From JAZQUM01 sp045631305 (GTDB lineage Bacteria > Bacillota > Clostridia > Oscillospirales > Oscillospiraceae), in contig JAZQUM010000055.1 in the NCBI GenBank assembly GCA_045631305.1, forward strand, positions 1-9,228: a DNA stretch of 9,228 nt, written 5' to 3'. A program made the position numbers and the translations under genes. Shown here piece by piece: positions 1 through 5,471 of the stretch (within the stretch, counting starts at the first letter, position 1; the number at the start of each line of letters is the position of its first letter). Under the pieces are notes generated by a model. It did no database searches, had not been told where the DNA came from, and saw nothing but the letters and a program-made list of their open reading frames with translations.

Positions 1-467
1 TGACCCGTGCCAAGGAGCGCCTTACCATGACCAATGCCCGCCAGCGCATGCTCTTTGGCCGAACCCAGAGCTACATGCCTTCCCGCTTTCTGAAGGAGAT
101 CCCCGAAAAGGAAATGGTTTGGCTGGGTAAGCCTGAACCTCACCGCTCCGCCGATCCCGATATGGGCAGCAGCTACTATGACGGCATGACTATGCCCAGA
201 AGAGAACCTGTGAAGAGCGGCTATACCAAGCCTGCGGCATCCGTTCGCGTCAGCGGCGGAAAGAGCGGTGCAGGCAGCGCGTCGGCCAGCGTAGGCATGC
301 TGCAGCTCAACAAGGGAGACATGATCAACCACAAGGCTTTCGGCAAGGGAATGGTTATCAGCGTGCGCCCCATGGGCGGGGATGCGCTGATCGAAGTAGC
401 CTTTGACGGTGTGGGCACAAAGAAGTTGATGCTGAAGTCTGCAAGTTCTCATATTACAAAGTTGTAA
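1..467 (+). CDS. pcrA: ATP-dependent DNA helicase PcrA/UvrD, C-terminal part
   Basis: The gene enters from the left edge with its reading frame open from base 3, so only the last 154 residues are visible; the ATG at 27 is internal. The first residues, TRAKERL, match helicase motif VI of the SF1A PcrA/UvrD/Rep family, which holds the arginine finger for ATP hydrolysis. A variable Gly/Ser-rich linker follows (roughly visible residues 65-105). The last 50 or so residues, with GDMINHKAFGKG and a VAFDGVGTKKL stretch, match the Tudor-like C-terminal domain by which PcrA contacts RNA polymerase. PcrA unwinds DNA 3'-5' in repair and in clearing replication-transcription conflicts. The gene ends 20 bp before a strong hairpin terminator. 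UvrD and Rep are the alternatives; the Tudor-like tail and a Gram-positive context favour PcrA. Confidence 0.93.
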   Translation, partial: TRAKERLTMTNARQRMLFGRTQSYMPSRFLKEIPEKEMVWLGKPEPHRSADPDMGSSYYDGMTMPRREPVKSGYTKPAASVRVSGGKSGAGSASASVGMLQLNKGDMINHKAFGKGMVISVRPMGGDALIEVAFDGVGTKKLMLKSASSHITKL

Positions 468-486
468 AGGTTTATTGCATTACATA

Positions 487-516
487 AAAAGAGCCAACCA
501 TCCGGTTGGCTCTTTT
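487..516. terminator. Bidirectional intrinsic terminator between pcrA and the HAD gene
   Basis: A perfect 13-bp inverted repeat: AAAAGAGCCAACC at 487-499 pairs with 504-516 around a 4-base loop. The A/T flanks give a U-tract in both directions. The U-run is better on the minus strand, for the HAD transcript, than on the plus strand, for pcrA. The two genes converge here with a 63-bp gap, so the hairpin probably serves both. Confidence 0.9.
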
Positions 517-530
517 GGTTTATATGGATA

Positions 531-1154
531 TTACAGCAGTTCTTCAAAGGAGTGGATGCATTGGTCGCAGGTAGCAGGCATGTCCGCAGCGGTGGATGCA
601 AAATAAGGATCAAACACACCGATGACCTTCATACCGGCGGCGCGGGCGCTGCGGCAGGATTTGACAGAGTCATCGTAAAGGGTGCATTCTTCGGGCTGCA
701 CGCCCAGCATCTGTGCGGCTTTATGGAAGAGGGCGGGATCGCTCTTATCCATATTCAGATCGTGGGCGAAGATCAGCTGCTCAAAAAACTCTGTGAGACC
801 GTGGTGGGAAAGGGCGGTGCGGCAATGCTCGGGAACGCAGGAGGTAACGATGGCCATGCGCTCACCGCGCTCACGGCAGACGGTGAGATATTCCCGCACG
901 AAGGGTTTCAACGGAACATGGGCATAGGCATCCTTGGCAAGATCCATCCACTCGGCCATGATCTCCTCGCAAGACTCGGGGAGGTTGCCGTATTCCTTGG
1001 TGAAAACGGCGGCCATGGGGAAGATGGTGTGGGCTACACCTTCGTAATATTCTTTTGTGTATTCCAGTCCGCGGCGTTCCAGAAAGATTCTGTCCACATC
1101 CACCCAAAGGCCGTTGGAATCGATCAAAGTGCCGTCTAAGTCAAATAAAAGCAT
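531..1154 (-). CDS. HAD-superfamily hydrolase (phosphoglycomutase/phosphatase-like)
   Basis: A 207-residue cytosolic protein with all four HAD motifs. Motif I is DLDGT, with nucleophile Asp5 and acid/base Asp7. Motif II is the Thr104-Ser105 pair after a hydrophobic strand. Motif III is Lys137 in KSDPALF. Motif IV is Asp161-Asp162 in LYDDS, which would bind Mg2+. Residues about 15-80 are a helical C1 cap, as in the beta-phosphoglucomutase/phosphoglycolate phosphatase branch. The enzyme should remove phosphate from a small metabolite or isomerise a sugar phosphate, but the substrate cannot be read from the sequence. Length is normal for the family. The ATG has a good AAGGAG 8 bases upstream that overlaps the TAA stop of the preceding glycosylase gene, so the two are one transcript and probably translationally coupled. 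A link to DNA repair is possible only by association. Confidence 0.9.
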   Translation of the reverse strand: MLLFDLDGTLIDSNGLWVDVDRIFLERRGLEYTKEYYEGVAHTIFPMAAVFTKEYGNLPESCEEIMAEWMDLAKDAYAHVPLKPFVREYLTVCRERGERMAIVTSCVPEHCRTALSHHGLTEFFEQLIFAHDLNMDKSDPALFHKAAQMLGVQPEECTLYDDSVKSCRSARAAGMKVIGVFDPYFASTAADMPATCDQCIHSFEELL

Positions 1155-1162
1155 GTTGTCTG

Positions 1163-1169
1163 CTCCTTA
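1163..1169 (-). promoter_or_regulatory. Ribosome binding site of the HAD gene overlapping the upstream stop codon
   Basis: Read on the minus strand, TAAGGAG contains both the TAA stop of the glycosylase gene (1167-1169) and the AAGGAG Shine-Dalgarno of the HAD gene, 8 bases before its ATG. A ribosome terminating on the first gene sits on the initiation site of the second, a classic arrangement for coupled translation. Confidence 0.8.
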
Positions 1170-1781
1170 TTCCAAATAAAATCGCCAGAGGAAATCCACG
1201 GCTTCTTCGGCATAGTCAATGCCGATGCGCTTGCCGCAATGCAGGCGGCGCTCTTCTTCTGTGGCAGGGGGAAGATCCACATCTTCCAAGGAATCCGTCA
1301 GGAAGAGGGTGTCTCCCAGAAGGTCGATGCCGTTTTGTTCCTTGGTAAGGGATAATCCTTTACATACTTTGCCGCATCCGTTCATGAGATTCTTGCGCTG
1401 GTAGGAAGTGAGATGGTCGTAATCTTTTCTAAAGCGCAGGTGGCTCACAGTATCGATGCCCCGGATGATCTCCACACCCCGCAGCAAAACGGCGGAGGGT
1501 TCTCCCTCGGGCTCGGTGACAAAGTTGAGGCAATGGTGCATGCCGTAGATAAAATAAATATAAGCGTGGCCGGGCGGGCCAAACATGACTTCCGTGCGGG
1601 GCGTGCGGCAGTAGCCGTAAGCGTGGCAGGCTTTATCCATGCGGCCCACATAAGCCTCCGTTTCGGTGATGCGGCAGACGATATCTTCGCCATTGAGGCG
1701 GCGGACAAGATATTTCCCCAAAAGGGCCTTGGCAGTCTCCACCGTGTCACCCATATAAAATTCCCGGGGGAGTCTTGCCAT
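1167..1781 (-). CDS. DNA-3-methyladenine glycosylase, AAG/MPG family
   Basis: A 204-residue monofunctional base-excision repair glycosylase of the human AAG (MPG) type, which removes 3-methyladenine, hypoxanthine and related damaged purines from DNA. The active site aligns with the human enzyme: ETEAY contains Glu42 (human Glu125, activates water) and Tyr44 (Tyr127); His53 matches His136; Tyr76 in the HAYIYFIYGM stretch matches Tyr159; Asn86 matches Asn169; Arg101 in AVLLRGVE matches Arg182. The usual NGPGKL motif reads NGCGKV at 134-139, a mild variant. The C-terminal GIDYAEEAVDFLWRFY end is typical, so the protein is complete. The ATG is chosen because AGAGGTG precedes it at good spacing. 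It is first of a two-gene minus-strand unit with the HAD gene and lies near pcrA, another repair gene. Confidence 0.94.
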   Translation of the reverse strand: MARLPREFYMGDTVETAKALLGKYLVRRLNGEDIVCRITETEAYVGRMDKACHAYGYCRTPRTEVMFGPPGHAYIYFIYGMHHCLNFVTEPEGEPSAVLLRGVEIIRGIDTVSHLRFRKDYDHLTSYQRKNLMNGCGKVCKGLSLTKEQNGIDLLGDTLFLTDSLEDVDLPPATEEERRLHCGKRIGIDYAEEAVDFLWRFYLE

Positions 1782-1803
1782 TTTTTCACCTCTTTGCTAT
1801 ATT
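1775..1803 (+). promoter_or_regulatory. Sigma-A-type promoter for the DMT transporter gene
   Basis: TTGCCA (1775-1780), a 17-bp spacer and TATATT (1798-1803), with an extended -10 TG at 1795-1796. Predicted start of transcription is near 1810, about 43 bases before the transporter ATG. The -35 box overlaps the start codon of the divergent glycosylase gene. Confidence 0.6.
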
Positions 1804-1818
1804 AATGCCGTTGCGATC

Positions 1819-1847
1819 ATTGTACCAAAGAAGAGAGGAAGGGGCAA
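1819..1847 (-). promoter_or_regulatory. Sigma-A-type promoter for the glycosylase-HAD pair
   Basis: On the minus strand, TTGCCC (1847-1842), a 17-bp spacer and TACAAT (1824-1819). Predicted transcription start is near 1812, about 30 bases before the glycosylase ATG. The -35 box overlaps the purine-rich ribosome binding region of the divergent transporter gene, so the two transcription units are interlocked. Confidence 0.5.
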
Positions 1848-1852
1848 GAACC

Positions 1853-2764
1853 ATGAAGAGTAAATTTATCCGTCAGGTGGTTTTCCCGCTGTTGGCGGCT
1901 ATGATCTGGGGCAGCGCGTTTGTGTTCCAGAGTGTCAGCACGGAGTTTATCGAGCCCTTTACCTTTAATGCGGCCAGATCTTCCATTGCGGCTGTTTTCC
2001 TTTTCTTCCTTGCGCTGGTGCTGCGCAAGATCAAGGGTGAGGACAAAAAGCCGGTTTCCCCGCAGGAGAAAAAAGCCTATCGCAAAGAGCTTTGGACGGG
2101 TGGCATCTGGTGCGGTGTATTTTTAACCATTGCCTGCAATCTGCAGCAGCTGGGCATTGAATTCACTTCTACCGGTAAGGCAGGTTTTATCACCGCGCTT
2201 TACATCGTGGTGGTGCCTATGGCCGGTATCTTTTTCCACAAAAAAGTGGGTCTTAGCATCTGGGTCAGCGTGGCGCTGGCGGTGGCAGGCCTTTATTACC
2301 TGTGCGTAACGGAAGGCTTTTCCGTGGCGGCAGGTGACTTCTACGTATTCCTTTGCGCCATCTTTTTTGCCGGTCAGATCCTTCTGGTGGATTACTATGT
2401 GCAGAAGGTGGACGGCGTGGAGCTTTCCTGCGTGCAGTTCGTTGTGGTGACGGTGCTTTCCGGCATCTGCATGCTGATTTTTGAAAATCCCGACTGGGCA
2501 GCCATTAAGGTTTGCATCGGTCCTATTCTTTACGTGGGTATCCTTTCCAGCGGTGTTGCTTACACGCTGCAGATTCTGGCGCAGAAGGATGCAAATCCCA
2601 CGGTGGTATCCATCCTGATGAGCATGGAATCTGTGTTTGCGACCCTTTCGGGCGCTATCTTCTTGCAGGAAGTGCTCAGCGGCCGGGAATATCTTGGCTG
2701 CGCGCTGATGCTGGCTGCGGTGCTTCTGGCGCAGATCCCCATGCCGGAAAAGAAAAAAGCATAA
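1853..2764 (+). CDS. EamA/DMT-superfamily transporter
   Basis: A 303-residue integral membrane protein with about ten hydrophobic segments, arranged as two EamA-type halves (roughly residues 8-145 and 160-297). The N-terminal AAMIWGSAFV signature is typical of drug/metabolite transporters of the RhaT/EamA/YdcZ group. Such proteins move amino acids, nucleobases or other small metabolites across the cytoplasmic membrane, usually as exporters; the substrate cannot be told from sequence. A basic, charged linker (KGEDKKPVSPQEKK region) after the second segment and the KKK-rich C-terminus are probably cytoplasmic. The start at 1853 is preferred because AAGGGG sits 8 bases upstream; an in-frame ATG at 1775 lies before the predicted promoter start and has no ribosome binding site. 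The gene is transcribed alone and ends in a bidirectional terminator. Confidence 0.92.
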   Translation: MKSKFIRQVVFPLLAAMIWGSAFVFQSVSTEFIEPFTFNAARSSIAAVFLFFLALVLRKIKGEDKKPVSPQEKKAYRKELWTGGIWCGVFLTIACNLQQLGIEFTSTGKAGFITALYIVVVPMAGIFFHKKVGLSIWVSVALAVAGLYYLCVTEGFSVAAGDFYVFLCAIFFAGQILLVDYYVQKVDGVELSCVQFVVVTVLSGICMLIFENPDWAAIKVCIGPILYVGILSSGVAYTLQILAQKDANPTVVSILMSMESVFATLSGAIFLQEVLSGREYLGCALMLAAVLLAQIPMPEKKKA

Positions 2765-2800
2765 GAAAAAAGACGGAGAGTGATCTCCGTCTTTTCTTAT
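2761..2800. terminator. Bidirectional terminator containing both convergent stop codons
   Basis: Arms AAAAGACGGAGA (2768-2779) and its complement (2784-2795) close a GTGA (GNRA) loop on the plus strand. ATAAG at 2761-2765 and CTTAT at 2796-2800 extend the stem past a 2-base bulge. The extended stem takes in the stop codon of the transporter (2762-2764) and that of the hydrolase (2797-2799, minus). T-runs flank both sides, so it should end both transcripts. Confidence 0.9.
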
Positions 2801-3591
2801 GCTTGAAAGAAATCCAGCACGCGGCGGTTGAAGTCCGCGGCTTCTTCGTAGGCGGCATGGCCGAGATTTTCATAAAGATACAGTTGGCAGTGCAGCTTTT
2901 CTGCTATTTCCCGGGAGGCTTGCGCCGTGACGATCTTATCCTGCGCGCCGCCCAAAACGAGGACGGGGCAACGGATATTTTCCAGCTGCTCGTAGGTGTC
3001 GCAGGTGAGGCAGGCCCTGGCCAAAGATTTGAATCTTTGGGGATCTTTGGGCTTTTGCAGCAGGGCAAGAAGGGGGAAGAAAGGCTTATAGCGCTTAACA
3101 TAGGCAGCGGAATACATCCGGCGGGCCATATCTTCCACAAATTGGCGCAGCGCGCCTGCTTCCAGAAGGCGAAGCCAGGTTTCTACCGCGTCTTTTACGG
3201 CAGCATTGGTGCGGGAAAGGGTCACGGCAAGGACCAGTTTATTCACAAGGTCGGGTCGCTGCAAAGCAAGATACTGCGCCACCATGCCGCCTTGGGAAAC
3301 ACCGAAAACATCTGCATTTTTCAGCTCCAGCGCATCCATGGCTTCGCTGAGCCAATCAGCTGCCGCGGAAACGGTATAGTCTGCAGGAAGGGGAGCGGGA
3401 TGGTCAAAAACATAAACGGTGTAGTCTTTGGCAAAGATGCGGTACATGAAAGAGAGCATGGCAGAAGAACCCTTGACGCCGCGGGTGTTGAGACCCGGTA
3501 TCATCACAAGGATCTTGGGGCCTTTGCCGAAAGTAATATAGTCCACGCGGGCATGATGCAGGGAAAGCTGCAGTTCTTTTGCGCCAAACAC
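2797..3591 (-). CDS. Alpha/beta-fold hydrolase, GTG start
   Basis: A 264-residue cytosolic alpha/beta hydrolase with the full catalytic triad: nucleophile Ser99 in the GVSQGG elbow, Asp218 in GGAQDKIV, and His245 in ENLGHAAYEE. The oxyanion-hole region is the IPGLNTRG stretch at 31-38. Residues about 130-190 form an alpha-helical cap. It resembles the esterase/haloperoxidase-like proteins annotated as alpha/beta hydrolase; the substrate is unknown, with small esters or lactones as the usual guess. I chose the GTG at 3591 because AAAGGAAG lies 7 bases upstream of it and the protein then begins just before the first beta strand. An in-frame ATG at 3645 would add 18 residues without homology, lies upstream of the likely transcription start and has no ribosome binding site. 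The gene stands alone, divergent from tagA. Confidence 0.88.
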   Translation of the reverse strand: MFGAKELQLSLHHARVDYITFGKGPKILVMIPGLNTRGVKGSSAMLSFMYRIFAKDYTVYVFDHPAPLPADYTVSAAADWLSEAMDALELKNADVFGVSQGGMVAQYLALQRPDLVNKLVLAVTLSRTNAAVKDAVETWLRLLEAGALRQFVEDMARRMYSAAYVKRYKPFFPLLALLQKPKDPQRFKSLARACLTCDTYEQLENIRCPVLVLGGAQDKIVTAQASREIAEKLHCQLYLYENLGHAAYEEAADFNRRVLDFFQA

Positions 3592-3598
3592 AAAATCA

Positions 3599-3606
3599 CT
3601 TCCTTT
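3599..3606 (-). promoter_or_regulatory. Ribosome binding site that fixes the GTG start of the hydrolase
   Basis: AAAGGAAG on the minus strand, 7 bases before GTG at 3591-3589. No comparable site precedes the more upstream ATG codons in the same frame. Confidence 0.75.
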
Positions 3607-3625
3607 GGTGGAATATTTTAACTGC

Positions 3626-3634
3626 ATCATACCA
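3626..3634 (-). promoter_or_regulatory. Candidate extended -10 promoter for the hydrolase gene
   Basis: On the minus strand TGG-TATGAT: an extended -10 element with one mismatch to TATAAT. No good -35 is seen at 16-18 bp. Transcription from near 3619 would give a leader of about 28 bases with the GTG-start ribosome binding site correctly placed. Confidence 0.4.
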
Positions 3635-3697
3635 CAGATCTGCATCTGTTACCATGTCGATTTTTTCTTTTTTATCACTTATAAAAAGAGGAATATG

Positions 3698-3726
3698 ATG
3701 ACAAAGGGGAGAAGGTGTGATATAAT
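3698..3726 (+). promoter_or_regulatory. Sigma-A promoter for tagA-tmk
   Basis: ATGACA (3698-3703), exactly 17 bp, then a perfect TATAAT (3721-3726) preceded by an extended -10 TG (3718-3719). A T-rich run upstream (3660-3675) could act as an UP-like element. Predicted start is near 3733, about 55 bases before the tagA ATG. Confidence 0.8.
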
Positions 3727-3787
3727 TACAGAGAATATACTGCAGGAGTATGTACTTTTGCAAATTGAAGGGAAATGAGGCGGCGTT

Positions 3788-4507
3788 ATGCGAGTAAATA
3801 TTCTTGGCGTCGGTTTTGATAATTACACTATGGCGGAACTGGTGGAAAAGGGCACGGAGTTCCTTTGCTCTGATTCCTGCCACTATGTGGTGACTCCCAA
3901 TCCCGAGATCGTGGAGACCTGCCGCGAAAATGCAGATGCTATGCGCGCGGTAAACGGCGCGGATCTGGTGATCCCTGACGGTATCGGCGTGATCTACGGG
4001 GCGAAGATTTTGAAAACGCCTTTGAAGGAACGCACCCCCGGTATCGAATTCGGCGAGCATATGATCGCAAAGTGCGCTGAACTGGGCAAGAGCGTCTTTT
4101 TCCTGGGCGCCAAGCCCGGCGTTGCTGATGCGGCCGCAGAGAATATGAAGAAGAAATATCCCGCCCTTACGGTGGCAGGCACCAACGACGGGTATTTTAA
4201 AGAAGACGGTCCTGTGGTGGAAAAAGTCCGCGCATCCGGTGCTGACCTCCTGTTCGTGTGCCTTGGCGCGCCCAAGCAGGAATTCTGGATGGAAAAGAAC
4301 GGCAAGGCTACCGGCGCAAAGCTGATGATGGGTCTTGGCGGCTCGCTGGATGTTTGGGCAGGTACGGTGCAGAGAGCGCCTGAATTTTACATCCGCCACA
4401 ATCTGGAATGGTTCTACCGCCTGATGAAAAATCCCAGCCGTATCGGCCGCATGATGAAGCTGCCGCTCTTTTTGGTTCATGTGATCTTCGGCGGAAAGAA
4501 AGGTTAA
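3788..4507 (+). CDS. tagA: WecG/TagA/CpsF-family glycosyltransferase
   Basis: A 239-residue GT26-family glycosyltransferase. In Gram-positive bacteria TagA moves N-acetylmannosamine from UDP-ManNAc onto undecaprenyl-PP-GlcNAc, making the linkage unit for wall teichoic acid; relatives build other exopolysaccharides. Family motifs are all present: TPNPE with Thr36, VIPDG with Asp64, the LGAKPG nucleotide-sugar loop at 106-111, and LGAPKQE with Gln164. Thr36 and Asp64 line up with the catalytic Thr/Asp pair described for the Thermoanaerobacter italicus enzyme. The basic, hydrophobic C-terminus (about 205-239, with RHNLEWFYRL, RIGRMMKLPLFLVHVIF and KK) matches the tail that docks the enzyme on the membrane. 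GAGG lies 7 bases before the ATG. No other teichoic acid gene is in the window, so the exact acceptor is uncertain. It is cotranscribed with tmk, 3 bp downstream. Confidence 0.92.
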   Translation: MRVNILGVGFDNYTMAELVEKGTEFLCSDSCHYVVTPNPEIVETCRENADAMRAVNGADLVIPDGIGVIYGAKILKTPLKERTPGIEFGEHMIAKCAELGKSVFFLGAKPGVADAAAENMKKKYPALTVAGTNDGYFKEDGPVVEKVRASGADLLFVCLGAPKQEFWMEKNGKATGAKLMMGLGGSLDVWAGTVQRAPEFYIRHNLEWFYRLMKNPSRIGRMMKLPLFLVHVIFGGKKG

Positions 4508-4510
4508 ACT

Positions 4511-5176
4511 ATGCAGGGTAAACTGATTGTTTTTGAAGGAACCGACGGCTCCGGCAAGGCTACCCAAAGCCGCATGCTGGTGGAGCGTTTGCAGAAGGAA
4601 GGTCATGCGCTGAAAAAGCTGGAGTTTCCCCGCTACAGCGAGGAATCTTCCGCGCTGATCCGCCTGTATCTGGACGGTAAATTCGGCGCGCACGCAGGTG
4701 ATGTGAATGCCTATGCCGCATCCACTTTCTACGCGGTGGACCGCTTTGCGTCCTACCGTCAGGACTGGGGCGAATTTTACGAAGCGGGCGGCCTTGTGAT
4801 CGCTGACCGCTACACTACCTCCAACGCAGTACATCAGGCCACCAAGCTGCCTGCCGATGAACTGCAGGCTTATCTCGAGTGGCTTTTCCACTTTGAGTTT
4901 GAATTGATGGGCCTTCCCGCGCCCACCAAGGTGTTCTATCTGGACATCCCCACGGAAGTGACGGAAAAGATGATGCGCAAGCGGGAAGCGGATAACAATG
5001 TCCGTCCCGATATTCATGAGCAGGATGGGGAATATCTCCGCCGCTGCCGTGAAAACGCGCAGCGCGTGGTGGATTTCTGCGGTTGGGAAAAGATCAGCTG
5101 CGTCCGCGGCGATGAACTTCGCACCATTGAAGATATCCACGAAGAGATCTACGCAAAGGTGCAGGAACTGCTGTAA
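4511..5176 (+). CDS. tmk: Thymidylate (dTMP) kinase
   Basis: A 221-residue P-loop kinase that phosphorylates dTMP to dTDP, feeding dTTP synthesis in the cytosol. The Walker A loop at 10-17 reads GTDGSGKA, with Lys16 in place but Ala17 where Thr/Ser is usual; Thr18 follows immediately. Other landmarks are EFPRY at 38-42 (dTMP-binding segment), Arg78 within the VDRFAS helix, the DRY motif at 99-101, and a basic LID-like segment MMRKREADNN (154-163) ahead of a DIHEQDGEYLRR stretch typical of the family. Length is normal. AAAGG about 8 bases before the ATG overlaps the last codons of tagA, so tmk is almost certainly in the same operon. Pairing of tmk with an envelope glycosyltransferase is not a functional pathway and probably reflects shared growth-linked expression. 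Confidence 0.94.
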   Translation: MQGKLIVFEGTDGSGKATQSRMLVERLQKEGHALKKLEFPRYSEESSALIRLYLDGKFGAHAGDVNAYAASTFYAVDRFASYRQDWGEFYEAGGLVIADRYTTSNAVHQATKLPADELQAYLEWLFHFEFELMGLPAPTKVFYLDIPTEVTEKMMRKREADNNVRPDIHEQDGEYLRRCRENAQRVVDFCGWEKISCVRGDELRTIEDIHEEIYAKVQELL

Positions 5177-5197
5177 GGATTGTCCCATTGAGCGGCA

Positions 5198-5228
5198 GGA
5201 AAAAAGGGCACTTTCGTACCCTTTTTCC
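5198..5228 (-). terminator. Intrinsic terminator, best formed on the minus strand
   Basis: On the minus strand GGAAAAAGGGTAC, loop GAAA, then GTGCCCTTTTTTCC: a stem capped by a GNRA tetraloop with one U-G wobble and a strong U-run. On the plus strand the wobble becomes a C-A mismatch and the loop is UUUC, so the hairpin is weaker there, though it could still end tmk transcripts 22 bp past their stop. It begins 8 bp after the stop of the small cysteine-rich gene. Confidence 0.75.
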
Positions 5229-5235
5229 ACAGCAC

Positions 5236-5358
5236 TCAGCAGCAGGTACTTTCGCGGCAGCCGCAACTGTCGCCCTGGTTACCGCAGCAGCACAGCACCA
5301 GAATGATGATAAGAATGAGCCAGATGCAGGAGCAGTTGTTACCGTTGTTAAAGCACAT
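5236..5358 (-). CDS. 40-residue cysteine-rich single-pass membrane protein
   Basis: I do not recognise a named family, but the gene looks real. Ten of its 40 residues are cysteine (positions 2, 9, 11, 23-25, 32, 34, 39, 40). The order is an Asn-rich head (FNNGNN), a Cys-Ser-Cys, one hydrophobic span at about 12-22 (IWLILIIILVL), a CCC triplet at the membrane edge, then a polar tail with CGC and a terminal CC. ATG at 5358 is preceded by a strong AGTGAGGTG at 6-base spacing, and a terminator suited to this strand follows the stop by 8 bp. The open frame continues upstream to 5466, but that part runs through the ribosome binding site and looks like noise. Roles one could imagine are metal or thiol chemistry at the membrane, or a spore or envelope component; none is shown by sequence. 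It lies between tmk and mltG, on the opposite strand to both. Confidence 0.72.
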   Translation of the reverse strand: MCFNNGNNCSCIWLILIIILVLCCCGNQGDSCGCRESTCC

Positions 5359-5360
5359 TT

Positions 5361-5390
5361 TTGTCACCTCACTTGATAATCTGATATATC
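5361..5390 (+). promoter_or_regulatory. Candidate promoter for mltG-U32 genes
   Basis: TTGTCA (5361-5366), an 18-bp spacer and TATATC (5385-5390), with an extended -10 TG at 5382-5383. Predicted start is near 5397, giving a leader of about 75 bases. The -35 overlaps the ribosome binding site of the divergent cysteine-rich gene. The remaining leader (5397-5457) shows only short GC inverted repeats and no riboswitch I can name. Confidence 0.45.
5365..5373 (-). promoter_or_regulatory. Ribosome binding site of the cysteine-rich mini-gene
   Basis: AGTGAGGTG on the minus strand, 6 bases before ATG at 5358. This site decides the start and is the main reason to treat this small frame as a gene. Confidence 0.75.
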
Positions 5391-5457
5391 TTATGCGCCG
5401 CAAAGGAAAAGGGGGCCTGGCCGCCTGAAAAAAATTCTGCATGGCGCGGGATGAGCG

Positions 5458-5463
5458 AAAGGA
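5458..5463 (+). promoter_or_regulatory. Ribosome binding site that fixes the mltG start
   Basis: AAAGGA ends 8 bases before ATG 5472. The in-frame ATG at 5451 lies just upstream of this site and has no purine-rich sequence at a useful distance, so 5472 is preferred. Confidence 0.65.
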
Positions 5464-5471
5464 CAAAGACT

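Noticed and set aside
1775..1852. N-terminal extension of the transporter to the ATG at 1775
   Set aside because: That ATG lies within the -35 box and before the predicted transcription start, has no ribosome binding site, and the extra 26 residues do not resemble the family, which begins close to the first membrane segment.
2512..3621. 369-codon open frame on the plus strand
   Set aside because: Shadow: it begins inside the transporter gene in another frame, crosses the terminator and runs antisense to the alpha/beta hydrolase, whose catalytic triad is clear.
3592..3645. ATG start at 3645 for the alpha/beta hydrolase
   Set aside because: The candidate -10 element lies within this stretch, and the only good ribosome binding site points to the GTG at 3591.
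3596..5266. 556-codon open frame on the minus strand
   Set aside because: Codon-aligned shadow of tagA and tmk, with no start signal or domain. Its 3' end runs into the promoter region of the hydrolase gene.
5397..5457. Possible riboswitch in the mltG leader
   Set aside because: Only short GC-rich inverted repeats (for example GCGCC/GGCGC) are present, with no conserved motif and no terminator or sequestered ribosome binding site.
5359..5466. Longer version (76 residues) of the cysteine-rich small protein
   Set aside because: The extra N-terminal part has no ribosome binding site, is Arg/Phe-rich and unlike the rest, and is translated from the leader DNA that includes the strong ribosome binding site of the 40-residue form.
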